Shown here piece after piece: positions 24,964 to 33,941 of a stretch of 64,000 nt of DNA. Numbering within the stretch: position 1 is the first letter of the stretch; each line of letters opens with the position of its first letter. The notes under the pieces were generated by a model. That model was not told where the DNA came from, searched no databases, and saw nothing but the letters and a program-made list of their open reading frames with translations. This DNA comes from Aldehydirespirator sp965220645 (GTDB taxonomy: Bacteria; Actinomycetota; Acidimicrobiia; Acidimicrobiales; Aldehydirespiratoraceae): positions 1,550,001-1,614,000 of the forward strand of contig OZ244836.1 in the NCBI GenBank assembly GCA_965220645.1. Reading direction: 5' to 3'. The position numbers and the translations under genes were made by a program.

Positions 24964-26730
24964 TTACCGCGGAGCCGGGCGGTAGTCGTCTACCGGGACG
25001 ATGCAGATGTTCTCTGCTCCGAACGGATTGGGCCGTGTGCACGGATACTCGAAGCGCAGAGTGTGGATGGCGTCGGGAGCCTGCGTCTTGCCCGGCTGTA
25101 TCGAGAACGGCAGCATCTCGTTGGAGTCGATCGGTCCCAGATTGGCCAGGGTCGCACTTAGGTCGGCCCGCGTGGGGTTCTCGCCTGCGTCGTAGATCGC
25201 TCGAAGCGCGGTGCGCATGATGTTGCAAACCGTGGACACCATCCCGTAGGCCGACGACCCGGTCGACCTCTCCGCGGCTTCGGCGGTGGCGCCCGATCTG
25301 CTGTTGGCACCGTAAGTCTCGGCGCACAGCTCGTTGAATGGCCGCGGCTCGTAGCCCTCCAGCCGGTAGGCGCCCGTGTCGGCGTCATCGATGATCAGAG
25401 CGCCGTTGTACATGGCTCCCGCCACCTCTCCGCCGAACGCCACGACCTTGGATGCCACCAGCTCGCCCGCGTGGGCGTTGAAGTCCGAGGCGTAGAACTG
25501 CACGTCGCCGGGAGCGAATCCCTGGTTGGCCATCTCCACGATGTAACTCGGCGCGGACACGACGTTGAGGACGTTGAAGAAGACGTCGACGCCGGCCGCC
25601 TTCATTCGCTGCACCGAATCGACCAGACCCTCCGCGCAGAAGGTGGTGCCTCCGCAGCCGATGACGTCGAAGACGGCCACATCGATGCCCTTGGACCTGA
25701 GCGTTTCCACGAGGCCCGCCTCCACCGCCTCGTACTGGCCAGGAGTGTCGGGCGCGGCGACGCCGATCGTCTTGCCGTCGAGTTGTCCGCGGTCCGCGAG
25801 GTCGGCCGCGAGCCAGCGCACGCTCTCCTCCAGCGTCGGCGACAGCGAGATGAGCCGGTCCTCACCCCGACGCATGAATTCCTCGTTCTGGCCCTGGGTG
25901 GAGATGAACGAGGTCTGGTGCTCCTCGACGATGCACAGGTTGGCCGATCCTTGGAATCCGCTGGAGTTCAGCAGGATCACGCCTTGGAGGTCCTCGATAG
26001 CCTCGATGCACGCCGCGTTGCGGTCCTCGTCCACCGTGGCGCCGAGAACCTCCAGTTCGATGGTGTGCAGTTCGATCATGCGGCCCCGCACGCCTCCGCA
26101 CTGCTCGTTGACTACGGCCGTGAACGTGTCGAACATCTCGGCCACATTGCCCACGGGAACGGCGAAGCCCATCGCGGCGAAGTCCTCCAGCTTGGACCGC
26201 AGGTGCACCAGCGAGATGGAATCGGCCTCAATGCCGGGATCGGTCGCGACCCTGTTCGGGGCCGGGTCGTGGGCGTGGCAGAAGGCGTCCAGCTGCGCGA
26301 AGGGGTGGTCACCCCGGTCGAAGGTGGCCTGGAACTCGTCGAAGATCCCGTCTCGGGGATCGTCGTAGATGTTCGGAGGCGGACCTTCGGGCTCTTCATC
26401 GGGCTCGGTGGCGGTGACCTCGGTCTCGGGGGCTTCGCCGGATTCGTCGGGCTCGGCGGCCGGCTCTGTGCTGGCGCTGTCGCCTTCGGCTTCGGGTTCT
26501 GTCGTTGGGGTGGCCTCGGTCTTGGGGGCTTCGCCGGATTCGTCGGGTCCGGCGGCCGGCTCTGTGCTGGCGCTGTCGCCTTCGGCTTCGGGTGCCTGAG
26601 TCGTGGGCGCGGCGGCGTCCTCGCCGGAGTCCGTCACCTCGCCTCCGCATGCCGCGGCCACAAGGGCGGCGCAGACAACAAGGGCGAGCGCGAACCGCAG
26701 TCGTGAACTCACCTGATGCTTCGTCCTCAT
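24964..26730 (-). CDS. ABC transporter solute-binding lipoprotein, LivK-like (paralogue 2)
   Basis: A 588-residue paralogue of the adjacent gene, with lipobox VAAACGGEV and the same type I binding fold (FQGSANLCIVEEHQTSF; GKTIGVAAPDTPGQYEAVE; FNVLNVVSAPSYIVE). The acidic linker contains a 70-base direct repeat (26428-26497 and 26524-26593, period 96 bases), so the linker has grown by in-frame duplication. The gene is first in the minus-strand pair and divergent from the MFS-LivF fusion, sharing a 214-base promoter region with it. Two receptors for one transporter suggest a wider ligand range; this is inference. Confidence 0.85.
   Translation of the reverse strand: MRTKHQVSSRLRFALALVVCAALVAAACGGEVTDSGEDAAAPTTQAPEAEGDSASTEPAAGPDESGEAPKTEATPTTEPEAEGDSASTEPAAEPDESGEAPETEVTATEPDEEPEGPPPNIYDDPRDGIFDEFQATFDRGDHPFAQLDAFCHAHDPAPNRVATDPGIEADSISLVHLRSKLEDFAAMGFAVPVGNVAEMFDTFTAVVNEQCGGVRGRMIELHTIELEVLGATVDEDRNAACIEAIEDLQGVILLNSSGFQGSANLCIVEEHQTSFISTQGQNEEFMRRGEDRLISLSPTLEESVRWLAADLADRGQLDGKTIGVAAPDTPGQYEAVEAGLVETLRSKGIDVAVFDVIGCGGTTFCAEGLVDSVQRMKAAGVDVFFNVLNVVSAPSYIVEMANQGFAPGDVQFYASDFNAHAGELVASKVVAFGGEVAGAMYNGALIIDDADTGAYRLEGYEPRPFNELCAETYGANSRSGATAEAAERSTGSSAYGMVSTVCNIMRTALRAIYDAGENPTRADLSATLANLGPIDSNEMLPFSIQPGKTQAPDAIHTLRFEYPCTRPNPFGAENICIVPVDDYRPAPR
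26428..26593 (-). repeat. In-frame direct repeat in lipoprotein linker
   Basis: Two 70-base copies at 26428-26497 and 26524-26593 encode the segment EGDSASTEPAAxPDESGEAP twice. The copies are almost identical at the nucleotide level, so the duplication is recent. It lengthens the flexible tether between the lipid anchor and the binding domain. Confidence 0.85.
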
Positions 26731-26944
26731 GCGCCGTCCTCTTCTAATCGTGCCCCTTGATGGGGTCGAACGGCAGTCTCATTCATGGGTTCATCGTGCA
26801 CAAGTCGGCTGCGGACGCGCTCCCGCAAACGATTACATCGCAGGGTCATAGGGCAGCCGTCTATCGCGCCGAAGACCGTCGCGGCTACTGTCTCCGCACC
26901 GACCGCACCCCTGCTGGTCGGCACGGAGCGTGGCGAGGGGGAGA
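26731..26944. promoter_or_regulatory. Divergent promoter region of the importer genes
   Basis: This 214-base gap separates the lipoprotein pair (minus) from the fusion transporter genes (plus). It contains CCCC-TTGAT-GGGG at 26753-26765, the counterpart of the palindrome before paralogue 1, and the conserved GCACAAGTCG near 26798. The plus-strand start is preceded by GAGGGGAGA. No sure -10/-35 boxes can be named. Confidence 0.45.
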
Positions 26945-29164
26945 ATGGCAGACGACTCGCCCGAGATGACCGGACCCGAGCCGTCGGTATCCGATCTGGC
27001 GGGGGCGATCCTCGACGAGGAAGCCAAGCGCCGGGCAGAGCAGGCCGAACGCGACGCCGAGACCGTCCTGTCCGACGATCTGCTTCCGGGCGTGGGCGAC
27101 GAGCCCATGACCCTGCGGGATGGTCTTCGGGCCGGCGGCAAGGCGACGCTGCTCGTGATGTTCCTCCTCGCCTTCATCGACGAGCTGCCCCGCGCCATCC
27201 GCGTGCTCGCACCCGACATCCAGGACTCGCTCAACATCAGCGACACCGTGCTGTTCGGCATCCTCGGCTTCGGCGGCGTGACCCTGGTGCTGGGTGCCGT
27301 TCCCATGGCTGCGCTGGCCGACCGGGTGAAGCGGGTGACCATCATCCCGGTGGCTTCGGTCTTCTGGGGGGTTAGTGCGTTCTTGAGCGGCCTGATCATC
27401 AACCCCTTCCAGTTGTTCCTCACCAATGCGGGCATCGGATTCGGGCAGGCCTACCGGATCCCGGTGTCCAACTCCCTGCTGGTGGATACCTACCCGATCC
27501 CGGCCCGCAGCCGGATTTTCGCGCTGGAGGGCCTCGGCCGTCCCGTGGGCCAGATCTTCGGACCACTGTTGGTCGGAGGAATTGCTGCGGTGGTAGGAGG
27601 CGACGAACCCTGGCGCGCCGCCTTCTTCGCCATCGCGATCGCCCCCGTCGTGGCCGCAGTCGTCTCGGCACTGGTGATGCGCGAGCCCCCCAGGGGACGC
27701 TTCGAGAAGGAAGCCGTCTTCGGCCACGAGGACGTCGAGGTGGACGAGCTGCCGGTGTCGATTGGCACCGCCTTCGCCCGCCTCCGCAAGATCAGGACCT
27801 TCTACTTCCTGTCCACCGGTGTGGGCGTCCTCGGCTTCGCCCTGATCGCCATACCCATCCAGTTCAACCTGCTGCTCGAGGACAAGTACGCGCTGGGTCC
27901 CTTCGAGCGGGGAGTGGTCGAGTCGCTCATCTGGGTGGCCGCCCTGGTCGGCCTGCCCGTGGCCGGACGAATGTTCGACCGGGGTTTCCGCCGCGACCCG
28001 GCCGCCATGATGCGCCTGGCCGGAATGCTGGTCATGGCCGCGGGGGTGGTCTACGCGGTGGCCCTGCCCATCAAGATCCTCGGCGCGCTGGTGGCGTTGA
28101 TGGCTGTGGCCCAGACCCTGATCTCGATGGCCTTCGTGGCCGCACCCTCGGTGATCGCGTCGGTGTCGCCCTATCGCATCCGGGCCCAGGCATTCGCCCT
28201 GCTGCCGGTATTCGTGTTCCTGATGGGAGGCTTCTTCGGCGGGTTGATCGTGGGCCAGCTCTCCGACGCCTACAACGAGCGCACCGCCATGCTGGTGGCC
28301 GCGCCACCGGCCGCTCTGATCGGCGGCGTCCTCATCGCCTACGGCAGCCGTTTCATCCGCCTTGACATCTCCCGCTCGGTCGAGGAGCTGCTCGAGGAGC
28401 AGGAGGAGCAGCAGCGGGCCGCGGCCGATCCCGCCTCGGTGCCCGCCCTCCAGGTCCACAACCTCGACTTCGCCTACGGCAGCGTGCAGGTGCTGTTCGA
28501 CGTGTCCTTCGAGGTCGCCAGAGGCGAGGTGCTGGCATTGCTGGGCACGAACGGCGCGGGCAAGTCCACCCTGCTCCGGGCCGTGAGCGGCCTTGGCATT
28601 CCCGACCGGGGCGTGGTGAGGCTCGGGGGCCGCACCATCACCTACGCCGAGGCCGAGGACCGCTTCGCGGCCGGGCTGGTGCAGTTAAGGGGTGGAGCCG
28701 GGGTCTTCGAGGAACTCTCGGTCGCCGACAACCTCAGGGCCTCGGTGCTGGCATCGGACTTGAGCGAGGCCGAGGCCGATACCCGAGCCGAGCGGGTTCT
28801 GAACCTGTTCCCGGCTCTGGCCGAACGCACGAGCATCGCGGCGCGCGATCTTTCGGGAGGGCAGCAGCAGATGCTGGCCCTGGCCATGGCACTGATGCAC
28901 GAGCCCGAGGTGCTGCTCATCGACGAGCTCAGCCTGGGGCTCGCTCCTGTGGTGGTGCAGGAGCTGCTCGGGGTCGTGGAGCGGCTGCGGGAGGACGGGC
29001 AGACGATGGTCATCGTGGAGCAGTCGCTCAACGTGGCCCTGGCCTTCGCTGATCGGGCCATCTTCATGGAGAAGGGCCGCATCCGCTTCGAGGGCCCGGC
29101 CCAGGAGCTGGCCGAGCGCGACGATCTGGCCCGAGCAGTGTTCCTGGGGGGCGAGGGCGGATGA
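26945..29164 (+). CDS. MFS transporter fused to LivF-type ABC ATPase
   Basis: A 739-residue two-domain protein. Residues ~1-50 are a charged cytoplasmic leader. Residues ~55-485 form a ~12-helix major facilitator domain with loop motif ALADRVKRV and repeated Gly/Pro helices. A Glu/Gln-rich helical linker (SVEELLEEQEEQQRAA) leads to a complete ABC ATPase (~500-735): Walker A GTNGAGKSTLLRA (~534), signature LSGGQQQMLALAMALM, Walker B VLLIDELSLGLAP and VIVEQSLN, all closest to LivF. ATG 26945 has a strong GAGGGGAGA site. The downstream gene fuses LivH, LivM and LivG but has no LivF, so this protein likely supplies it. Whether the MFS half still transports is unknown. Confidence 0.88.
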   Translation: MADDSPEMTGPEPSVSDLAGAILDEEAKRRAEQAERDAETVLSDDLLPGVGDEPMTLRDGLRAGGKATLLVMFLLAFIDELPRAIRVLAPDIQDSLNISDTVLFGILGFGGVTLVLGAVPMAALADRVKRVTIIPVASVFWGVSAFLSGLIINPFQLFLTNAGIGFGQAYRIPVSNSLLVDTYPIPARSRIFALEGLGRPVGQIFGPLLVGGIAAVVGGDEPWRAAFFAIAIAPVVAAVVSALVMREPPRGRFEKEAVFGHEDVEVDELPVSIGTAFARLRKIRTFYFLSTGVGVLGFALIAIPIQFNLLLEDKYALGPFERGVVESLIWVAALVGLPVAGRMFDRGFRRDPAAMMRLAGMLVMAAGVVYAVALPIKILGALVALMAVAQTLISMAFVAAPSVIASVSPYRIRAQAFALLPVFVFLMGGFFGGLIVGQLSDAYNERTAMLVAAPPAALIGGVLIAYGSRFIRLDISRSVEELLEEQEEQQRAAADPASVPALQVHNLDFAYGSVQVLFDVSFEVARGEVLALLGTNGAGKSTLLRAVSGLGIPDRGVVRLGGRTITYAEAEDRFAAGLVQLRGGAGVFEELSVADNLRASVLASDLSEAEADTRAERVLNLFPALAERTSIAARDLSGGQQQMLALAMALMHEPEVLLIDELSLGLAPVVVQELLGVVERLREDGQTMVIVEQSLNVALAFADRAIFMEKGRIRFEGPAQELAERDDLARAVFLGGEGG

Positions 29165-29210
29165 TGGGTCTCACCGTCGTGGTGACAGAAGGGCCTAGGA
29201 CTGAGGGCCC

Positions 29211-32123
29211 GTGATCGAGTTTCTCGGCATAACCGTCGGCCAGCAGACCCTGGTGCTCGGCTTGGTGACGGGTCTCACCTACGCCGCTTTCGCGGCTGGG
29301 TTCGTGCTGATCTATCGCTCCACCGGCGTGCTCAACTTCGCCCACGGCGAGGTTGGGGCCTTCGGCGTGGCCTTGTTCGTCCTGCTGCTGGCCCAGTACC
29401 GCTTGAATTGGTGGCTGTCGTTCGTGCTCGCGCTGGCGGCCTGTGCGGCCATCGGCATGGCCATCGAGCTCATCGTGATCCGGCGGCTGTTCGCCTCGCC
29501 CCGCCTGGTGGTGCTGATCGCCACCATCGGCGTTGGGCAGATAGTGCTCTTCGCCAAGTTCAACCTGCCCAACGTCGTCACCCCGGGACCGATCCCGGCG
29601 CCGTTCAAGGCGACGTGGACCCCCACCGATCACATCCGTCTCCAGGCCCGCGAGCTGGTCGTGCTGGCGGTGATTCCGGTACTGATCGGCGTGCTGGCCT
29701 GGTTCATCTCGCGCACGCGCTTCGGGCTGGCTGTCAGGGCCTCGGCCTCCAATCCGGACACGGCCCGGGTCTATGGCACCTCTCCCCGGCGCACCTCGAC
29801 GATTGTGTGGACCATCTCGGGCGCATTCGCGGCGGCCACCGCCATCTTCCTGGCCCCGCTGCAGGGCATCAACTCGGCCCAGGCCGGCACCGCAGCCCTC
29901 GCCGAACCGCTGCTGCTGAGAGTGCTGGTGGTGTCGCTGCTGGCCCGCATGCGCTCGCTTCCGGGCACGCTGGCCGGCGGAGTGGCGGTGGGCGTGGCCG
30001 AGGCGCTCATCCGCAGCAACGTGGATTCGGCCAACCGCTCCGTTGTGGACTTGTATCTGTTCCTGGCGGTGCTGGTGGTGGTTCTGCTGGTGGTGCGCAG
30101 CACCGGCGAGCAGGAGTCCTGGTCGCTCGCGCCCCAGGTGCGAGCCATCCCGAGCCGGCTGGAGTCGCTGTGGTGGGTCCGCCGTCTCAATGCCATGGGG
30201 TTCGTGGCGCTCTTCGGGTTCTTCGCCCTGCTGGGCCTGAGCCTTTCAACCAGCAGCTCTCTGTTCACGTGGACGAGCATCCTGCTATTCGCCATGGTGG
30301 TTCTGTCGATGACTGTGCTGACGGGCTGGGCCGGCCAGCTGTCTCTCGGCCAGTACGCCTTCGTCGGGCTCGGGGGGCTGACCGTGCTGGGACTGACCCA
30401 GGGCAACGACATACCCGTGCCTTTCGACCTGTTCGATCTGTCGCTCCAATTGCCGTGGGCCCTGGCCATGGTGGTGGCCACCGCGGTCGGGGTCGTGGTG
30501 GCCGTCATCGTCGGCGTGCCCGCGCTTCGGGTGCGAGGCCTGTTCCTGGCCGTGACCACCCTGGCGTTCGCAGTGGCCTCGGCGACGTGGCTGTTCCTGC
30601 AGGACTTCTTCACCGGCGGAACCTCCTTCCCTCGCCCGGCCGAGAAGCCGGTCCTCGACATCGGCCCGATCCACATCGACTTCGACGCCTCGCGCAGGAA
30701 CTACTACTTCCTGTGCCTGGTCTCACTGGCGGTGGTGGCCGCGGTGGTGGCCCGGCTGCGTCGCACCGGCATCGGGCGGTCGTGGATCGCGGTGCGCGAC
30801 AACGAGGAGATGGCCGCGGCGTCCACCGTGTCGCCCGCTCGCATGAAGCTGACCGCTTTCGGCGTGGCCGGAGGCATCGCGGCCTATTCCGGCGGCCTGC
30901 TCGTGACTCTGGTGCCCTCGCTGCAGCCCGACTCGCTGTTCCGGGCCAGCGAGTCGATCGTGGTGGTGGCAACCGCCATCATCGGCGGCCTCGGCTCGGT
31001 GGCCGGCCCCATCCTCGGGACGCTGTGGGTCCGGGGGATCCCCCAGACCATCCCCGAGGAGCTTGACGACCTGGTGAGGCTGCTGACCAGCAACATCGGT
31101 CTGCTGGTGCTGCTCATGTACTTCCCCGGCGGCCTGCTGCAGATCATCTACAGCATCCGCGACAAGCTGCTCGAGCGGGCCGACCGCAGGATGGCGGAAC
31201 GGGAGGCCGCCAAGGCGGCCGAGCCCCCAGCCGCCGGAGAGGTCCCTGACGTGCCTGAGTCCGCGGTGGAGCCGGGCAGGCCTCGCTCGCCGGTGACGAG
31301 AAGACCTGCTGTGGCCGCGGCCGAACCGGGCCCGGCGCTGCACGCCCAGGACATGTCCGTGCACTTCGGCGGCAACACCGCCGTCGACCGCGTCTCGGTG
31401 CATGTCGACCACGGTGAGCTGGTGGGTTTGATCGGAACCAACGGCGCGGGCAAGTCCACGCTTCTCAACGCCATCAGCGGCTTCGTTCCCGCCCAGGGGC
31501 GGGTGTTCGTGTTCGGAACCGACGTCACTTCACGGAGGGCTCCGGCCCGCCACGCCCGAGGCTTGGGACGGGGCTTCCAGGGCGCCCGCGTCTATCCGGG
31601 ACTGACGGTACGCGAGTCGCTGATGGTGGCTCTCGAGGCCCGTTCGCACTCGCGCCTGCTGGCATCGATGACCGCGCTGCCGCCGTCGCGCGGACAGGAG
31701 CGGATCAAGCGGTCCGAGGCCGACGAGATCATCGACTACATGGGTCTGAAGCGCTACGCCGATCACTTCGTGGCCACGCTGTCCACCGGCACCCGCCGCA
31801 TCGTGGAGCTCTCCAGCCTGCTGGCGGTCAACGCCCGGGTGCTGCTGCTGGACGAGCCGACGGGCGGTGTGGCCCAGCGCGAGGCCGAGGCGTTCGGCCC
31901 GCTCATCAAGCAGGTGCAGGCCGAGCTGGACGCCGCGGTGATCGTCATCGAGCACGACATGCCGCTGGTCATGGGGATCAGTGACCGGGTGTACTGCCTG
32001 GAGGCGGGAGCGGTGATCGCGGAGGGCCCGCCCGACCAGGTCCGTCAGGACCCGCTGGTTATCGCCAGCTACCTCGGCACCTCCGATCACGCCATCGGCC
32101 GCTCTGGGCCGAGCGCGCTCTAA
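29211..32123 (+). CDS. LivH-LivM-LivG triple-fusion branched-chain-type ABC transporter
   Basis: A 970-residue fusion of both permeases and one ATPase that are normally three genes. Residues ~1-300 are LivH-like (VLNFAHGEVGAFG, with the typical NFAHG motif). Residues ~330-650 are LivM-like (GQLSLGQYAFVGLGG; GIGRSWIAVRDNEEMAAAS, the EAA-like loop). A linker follows, then LivG (~705-960) with Walker A GTNGAGKSTLLNAISG, Walker B VLLLDEPTGGV and VIVIEHDMPLVMGI. The ABC signature is LSTGTRRIVELSSLL instead of LSGGQ or LSYGQQ. GTG 29211 is 46 bases after the MFS-LivF gene. It is probably an importer for amino acids or amides fed by the divergent lipoproteins. Confidence 0.92.
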   Translation: MIEFLGITVGQQTLVLGLVTGLTYAAFAAGFVLIYRSTGVLNFAHGEVGAFGVALFVLLLAQYRLNWWLSFVLALAACAAIGMAIELIVIRRLFASPRLVVLIATIGVGQIVLFAKFNLPNVVTPGPIPAPFKATWTPTDHIRLQARELVVLAVIPVLIGVLAWFISRTRFGLAVRASASNPDTARVYGTSPRRTSTIVWTISGAFAAATAIFLAPLQGINSAQAGTAALAEPLLLRVLVVSLLARMRSLPGTLAGGVAVGVAEALIRSNVDSANRSVVDLYLFLAVLVVVLLVVRSTGEQESWSLAPQVRAIPSRLESLWWVRRLNAMGFVALFGFFALLGLSLSTSSSLFTWTSILLFAMVVLSMTVLTGWAGQLSLGQYAFVGLGGLTVLGLTQGNDIPVPFDLFDLSLQLPWALAMVVATAVGVVVAVIVGVPALRVRGLFLAVTTLAFAVASATWLFLQDFFTGGTSFPRPAEKPVLDIGPIHIDFDASRRNYYFLCLVSLAVVAAVVARLRRTGIGRSWIAVRDNEEMAAASTVSPARMKLTAFGVAGGIAAYSGGLLVTLVPSLQPDSLFRASESIVVVATAIIGGLGSVAGPILGTLWVRGIPQTIPEELDDLVRLLTSNIGLLVLLMYFPGGLLQIIYSIRDKLLERADRRMAEREAAKAAEPPAAGEVPDVPESAVEPGRPRSPVTRRPAVAAAEPGPALHAQDMSVHFGGNTAVDRVSVHVDHGELVGLIGTNGAGKSTLLNAISGFVPAQGRVFVFGTDVTSRRAPARHARGLGRGFQGARVYPGLTVRESLMVALEARSHSRLLASMTALPPSRGQERIKRSEADEIIDYMGLKRYADHFVATLSTGTRRIVELSSLLAVNARVLLLDEPTGGVAQREAEAFGPLIKQVQAELDAAVIVIEHDMPLVMGISDRVYCLEAGAVIAEGPPDQVRQDPLVIASYLGTSDHAIGRSGPSAL

Positions 32124-32192
32124 CTGGCGCTGGTGCCGCCCGGCGGCCGCTTCCACGACGGCGGTCGGTGTGCATGACAGACTTGGCCGCTG

Positions 32193-33170
32193 ATGATGCG
32201 GTTCGCGGGGTTGCTGGCCCAGGCCGAGAACGAGGCGTTGCTGGACAACCCGCTGTCGCATTCCGACTGGATCAAGGCCGGGATCGTTCTGGTCTCCACG
32301 CTGGTGCTGGCGATGGTCGTGTCCAGGATCCTGCGCCGGGTGGTCGCCCGCGGGATCGGACACGGCTTTGCCTCCATCCTGACCTCGCGATTCTCGGGAT
32401 ACGCCGTATTCATCATCGGACTGTCGTACGCGCTGACCGTGCTCGGCGTGCGGGTGGGCCCGCTGCTGGGAGCCCTCGGTCTCGGCGGTCTGGTACTGGC
32501 GCTTGCCCTGCAGGGCGTGGTCGGCAACTTCGTGTCGTCGGTGATCCTGCAGACGCGCAGGCCCTACACGGTGGGCGACACCGTCGAACTCGACCGGCGC
32601 TTGGGCGTGGTGGAGGACATCGACTCGCGCACCACCCAACTCCGGGGACTCGACGGCACCCACATCCGCATCCCCAATGCCAACGTGGCCGGCGCCACGA
32701 TCGTCAACCTGACCCGCGAGCCCGTGCGGCGCAGTTCCCTTGCTGTCGGAGTCGCCTACGACACCGACCTCCAGCAGGCCACCGATGCGATATACGACGC
32801 CCTGGCGAGGGTGCCCAGGGTCCTGACTGAGCCGGAGCCCGCCGTGAATCTGGACGGCTTCGGCGACTCCAGCATCGGATTCGAGGTGCTCTACTGGCAT
32901 GCCAGCGACGTTCCCTCGGAGCGGGCGACCCGCCATGACCTGCTGCTGGCGATCCACCAGGCGTTCGCGGCCTCCTCCATCACAATCGCCTTCCCCCAGG
33001 TGGTCGTGTGGAGCGGCCAGCCAAGGCCGGACCGCCTGTACGGCGGCAATGTCGGCGAGGTCCGCGCCCGCTATCCCGGTCTCGACCAGCCCGAGCCCGA
33101 ACAGGAGCGCCGGGGGCCGCAATGGCGTCTTCCAGGTCGACGAACTTCGGATCGCCGCCCGAACCCCTAA
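32193..33170 (+). CDS. MscS-family mechanosensitive channel
   Basis: A 325-residue MscS-like protein with about three N-terminal helices (residues ~27-115). The pore-lining helix is LLGALGLGGLVLALALQGVVGNFVSS. The beta domain follows (YTVGDTVELDRRLGVVEDIDSRTTQLRGLDG; HIRIPNANVAGATIVN). It opens under turgor stress to release solutes. The C-terminus ends in a Pro/Arg-rich tail. The start is ATG 32193 or 32196. It converges with the TauE gene, with only 27 bases between. Confidence 0.9.
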   Translation: MMRFAGLLAQAENEALLDNPLSHSDWIKAGIVLVSTLVLAMVVSRILRRVVARGIGHGFASILTSRFSGYAVFIIGLSYALTVLGVRVGPLLGALGLGGLVLALALQGVVGNFVSSVILQTRRPYTVGDTVELDRRLGVVEDIDSRTTQLRGLDGTHIRIPNANVAGATIVNLTREPVRRSSLAVGVAYDTDLQQATDAIYDALARVPRVLTEPEPAVNLDGFGDSSIGFEVLYWHASDVPSERATRHDLLLAIHQAFAASSITIAFPQVVVWSGQPRPDRLYGGNVGEVRARYPGLDQPEPEQERRGPQWRLPGRRTSDRRPNP

Positions 33171-33197
33171 CTCGAAAGCAGGATCTTCGGGCGCGCC

Positions 33198-33941
33198 CTA
33201 GCCGGTGAAGGCCCGGACCACGAGGGCCACGCCTGAGGCCGCCAGCAGGGCCAGCACGGCCCGGTCGAACTGAGGGCCCGACAGCCGGGTTCGCAGGTAC
33301 TCGCCGACGGGCAGGACGGCCAACACCGGTCCGAGTCCTACCGCGGCCGCGATCAGCTGATCAGTGCTGTAGGCGCCGATCGACGCCAAGGTGGTTATCT
33401 GGGCGAGACCGGCGAGCAGGAACAGCACAGACAGCGAGAAGATGTAGGCGTCGCGCGGCAGCCGGTAGGCGTACAGCCACGACCCGATGATGGGTCCGGA
33501 CACGCCGACCGCACCCTGCATCACCCCCGTGGCCGCGCCCACGAGAGGCGAGGCCCGTCGTCCTACCGAGGGCGACACGGTTACCTCCCCGAACCACAGG
33601 GACCTGACCACGAACAGCAGCACCGTGGCTGCCAGCACGATTAGGAGGGGCCTTTCGGGCGCGGAGACCAGTATGAACACGCCGAACACCGCACCGACGG
33701 CGGATGTCGCCGACAGGACGAGCACATCTCGGGATTCGGAGCGGGCATGGCGGGTGCGCCAGCCGACGAGGAGGTTGGCCACGGCATTGGGCAGGGTCAC
33801 GGCCACTACCGCGGTCTCCACCCCGACCACTGAGGCCACAATCGGGATGGCGACTAGCGGGTAGCCGAGCCCGGTCGCGCTCTTGGCCAGCATGGCCAGC
33901 GCGGAGGCCACGCCGACCACGATCAGTTCGGTGGTGCTCAC
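33198..33941 (-). CDS. TauE/SafE-family membrane transporter
   Basis: A 247-residue protein of about eight hydrophobic helices with two similar halves, GYPLVAIPIVASVVGVETAV and ATGVMQGAVGVSGPIIGSWL, the signature of TauE/SafE permeases. Members export sulfoacetate, sulfite or organic anions, or are of unknown substrate. It is last in a four-gene minus-strand operon (MFS, SnoaL-like, cupin, TauE) in which each stop overlaps the next start by four bases. The substrate is not predictable. Confidence 0.85.
   Translation of the reverse strand: MSTTELIVVGVASALAMLAKSATGLGYPLVAIPIVASVVGVETAVVAVTLPNAVANLLVGWRTRHARSESRDVLVLSATSAVGAVFGVFILVSAPERPLLIVLAATVLLFVVRSLWFGEVTVSPSVGRRASPLVGAATGVMQGAVGVSGPIIGSWLYAYRLPRDAYIFSLSVLFLLAGLAQITTLASIGAYSTDQLIAAAVGLGPVLAVLPVGEYLRTRLSGPQFDRAVLALLAASGVALVVRAFTG

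Noticed and set aside
26885..28459. 524-codon minus-strand frame opposite the MFS-LivF gene
   Set aside because: His/Gly/Asp-rich shadow; the plus strand has MFS helices and ABC motifs.
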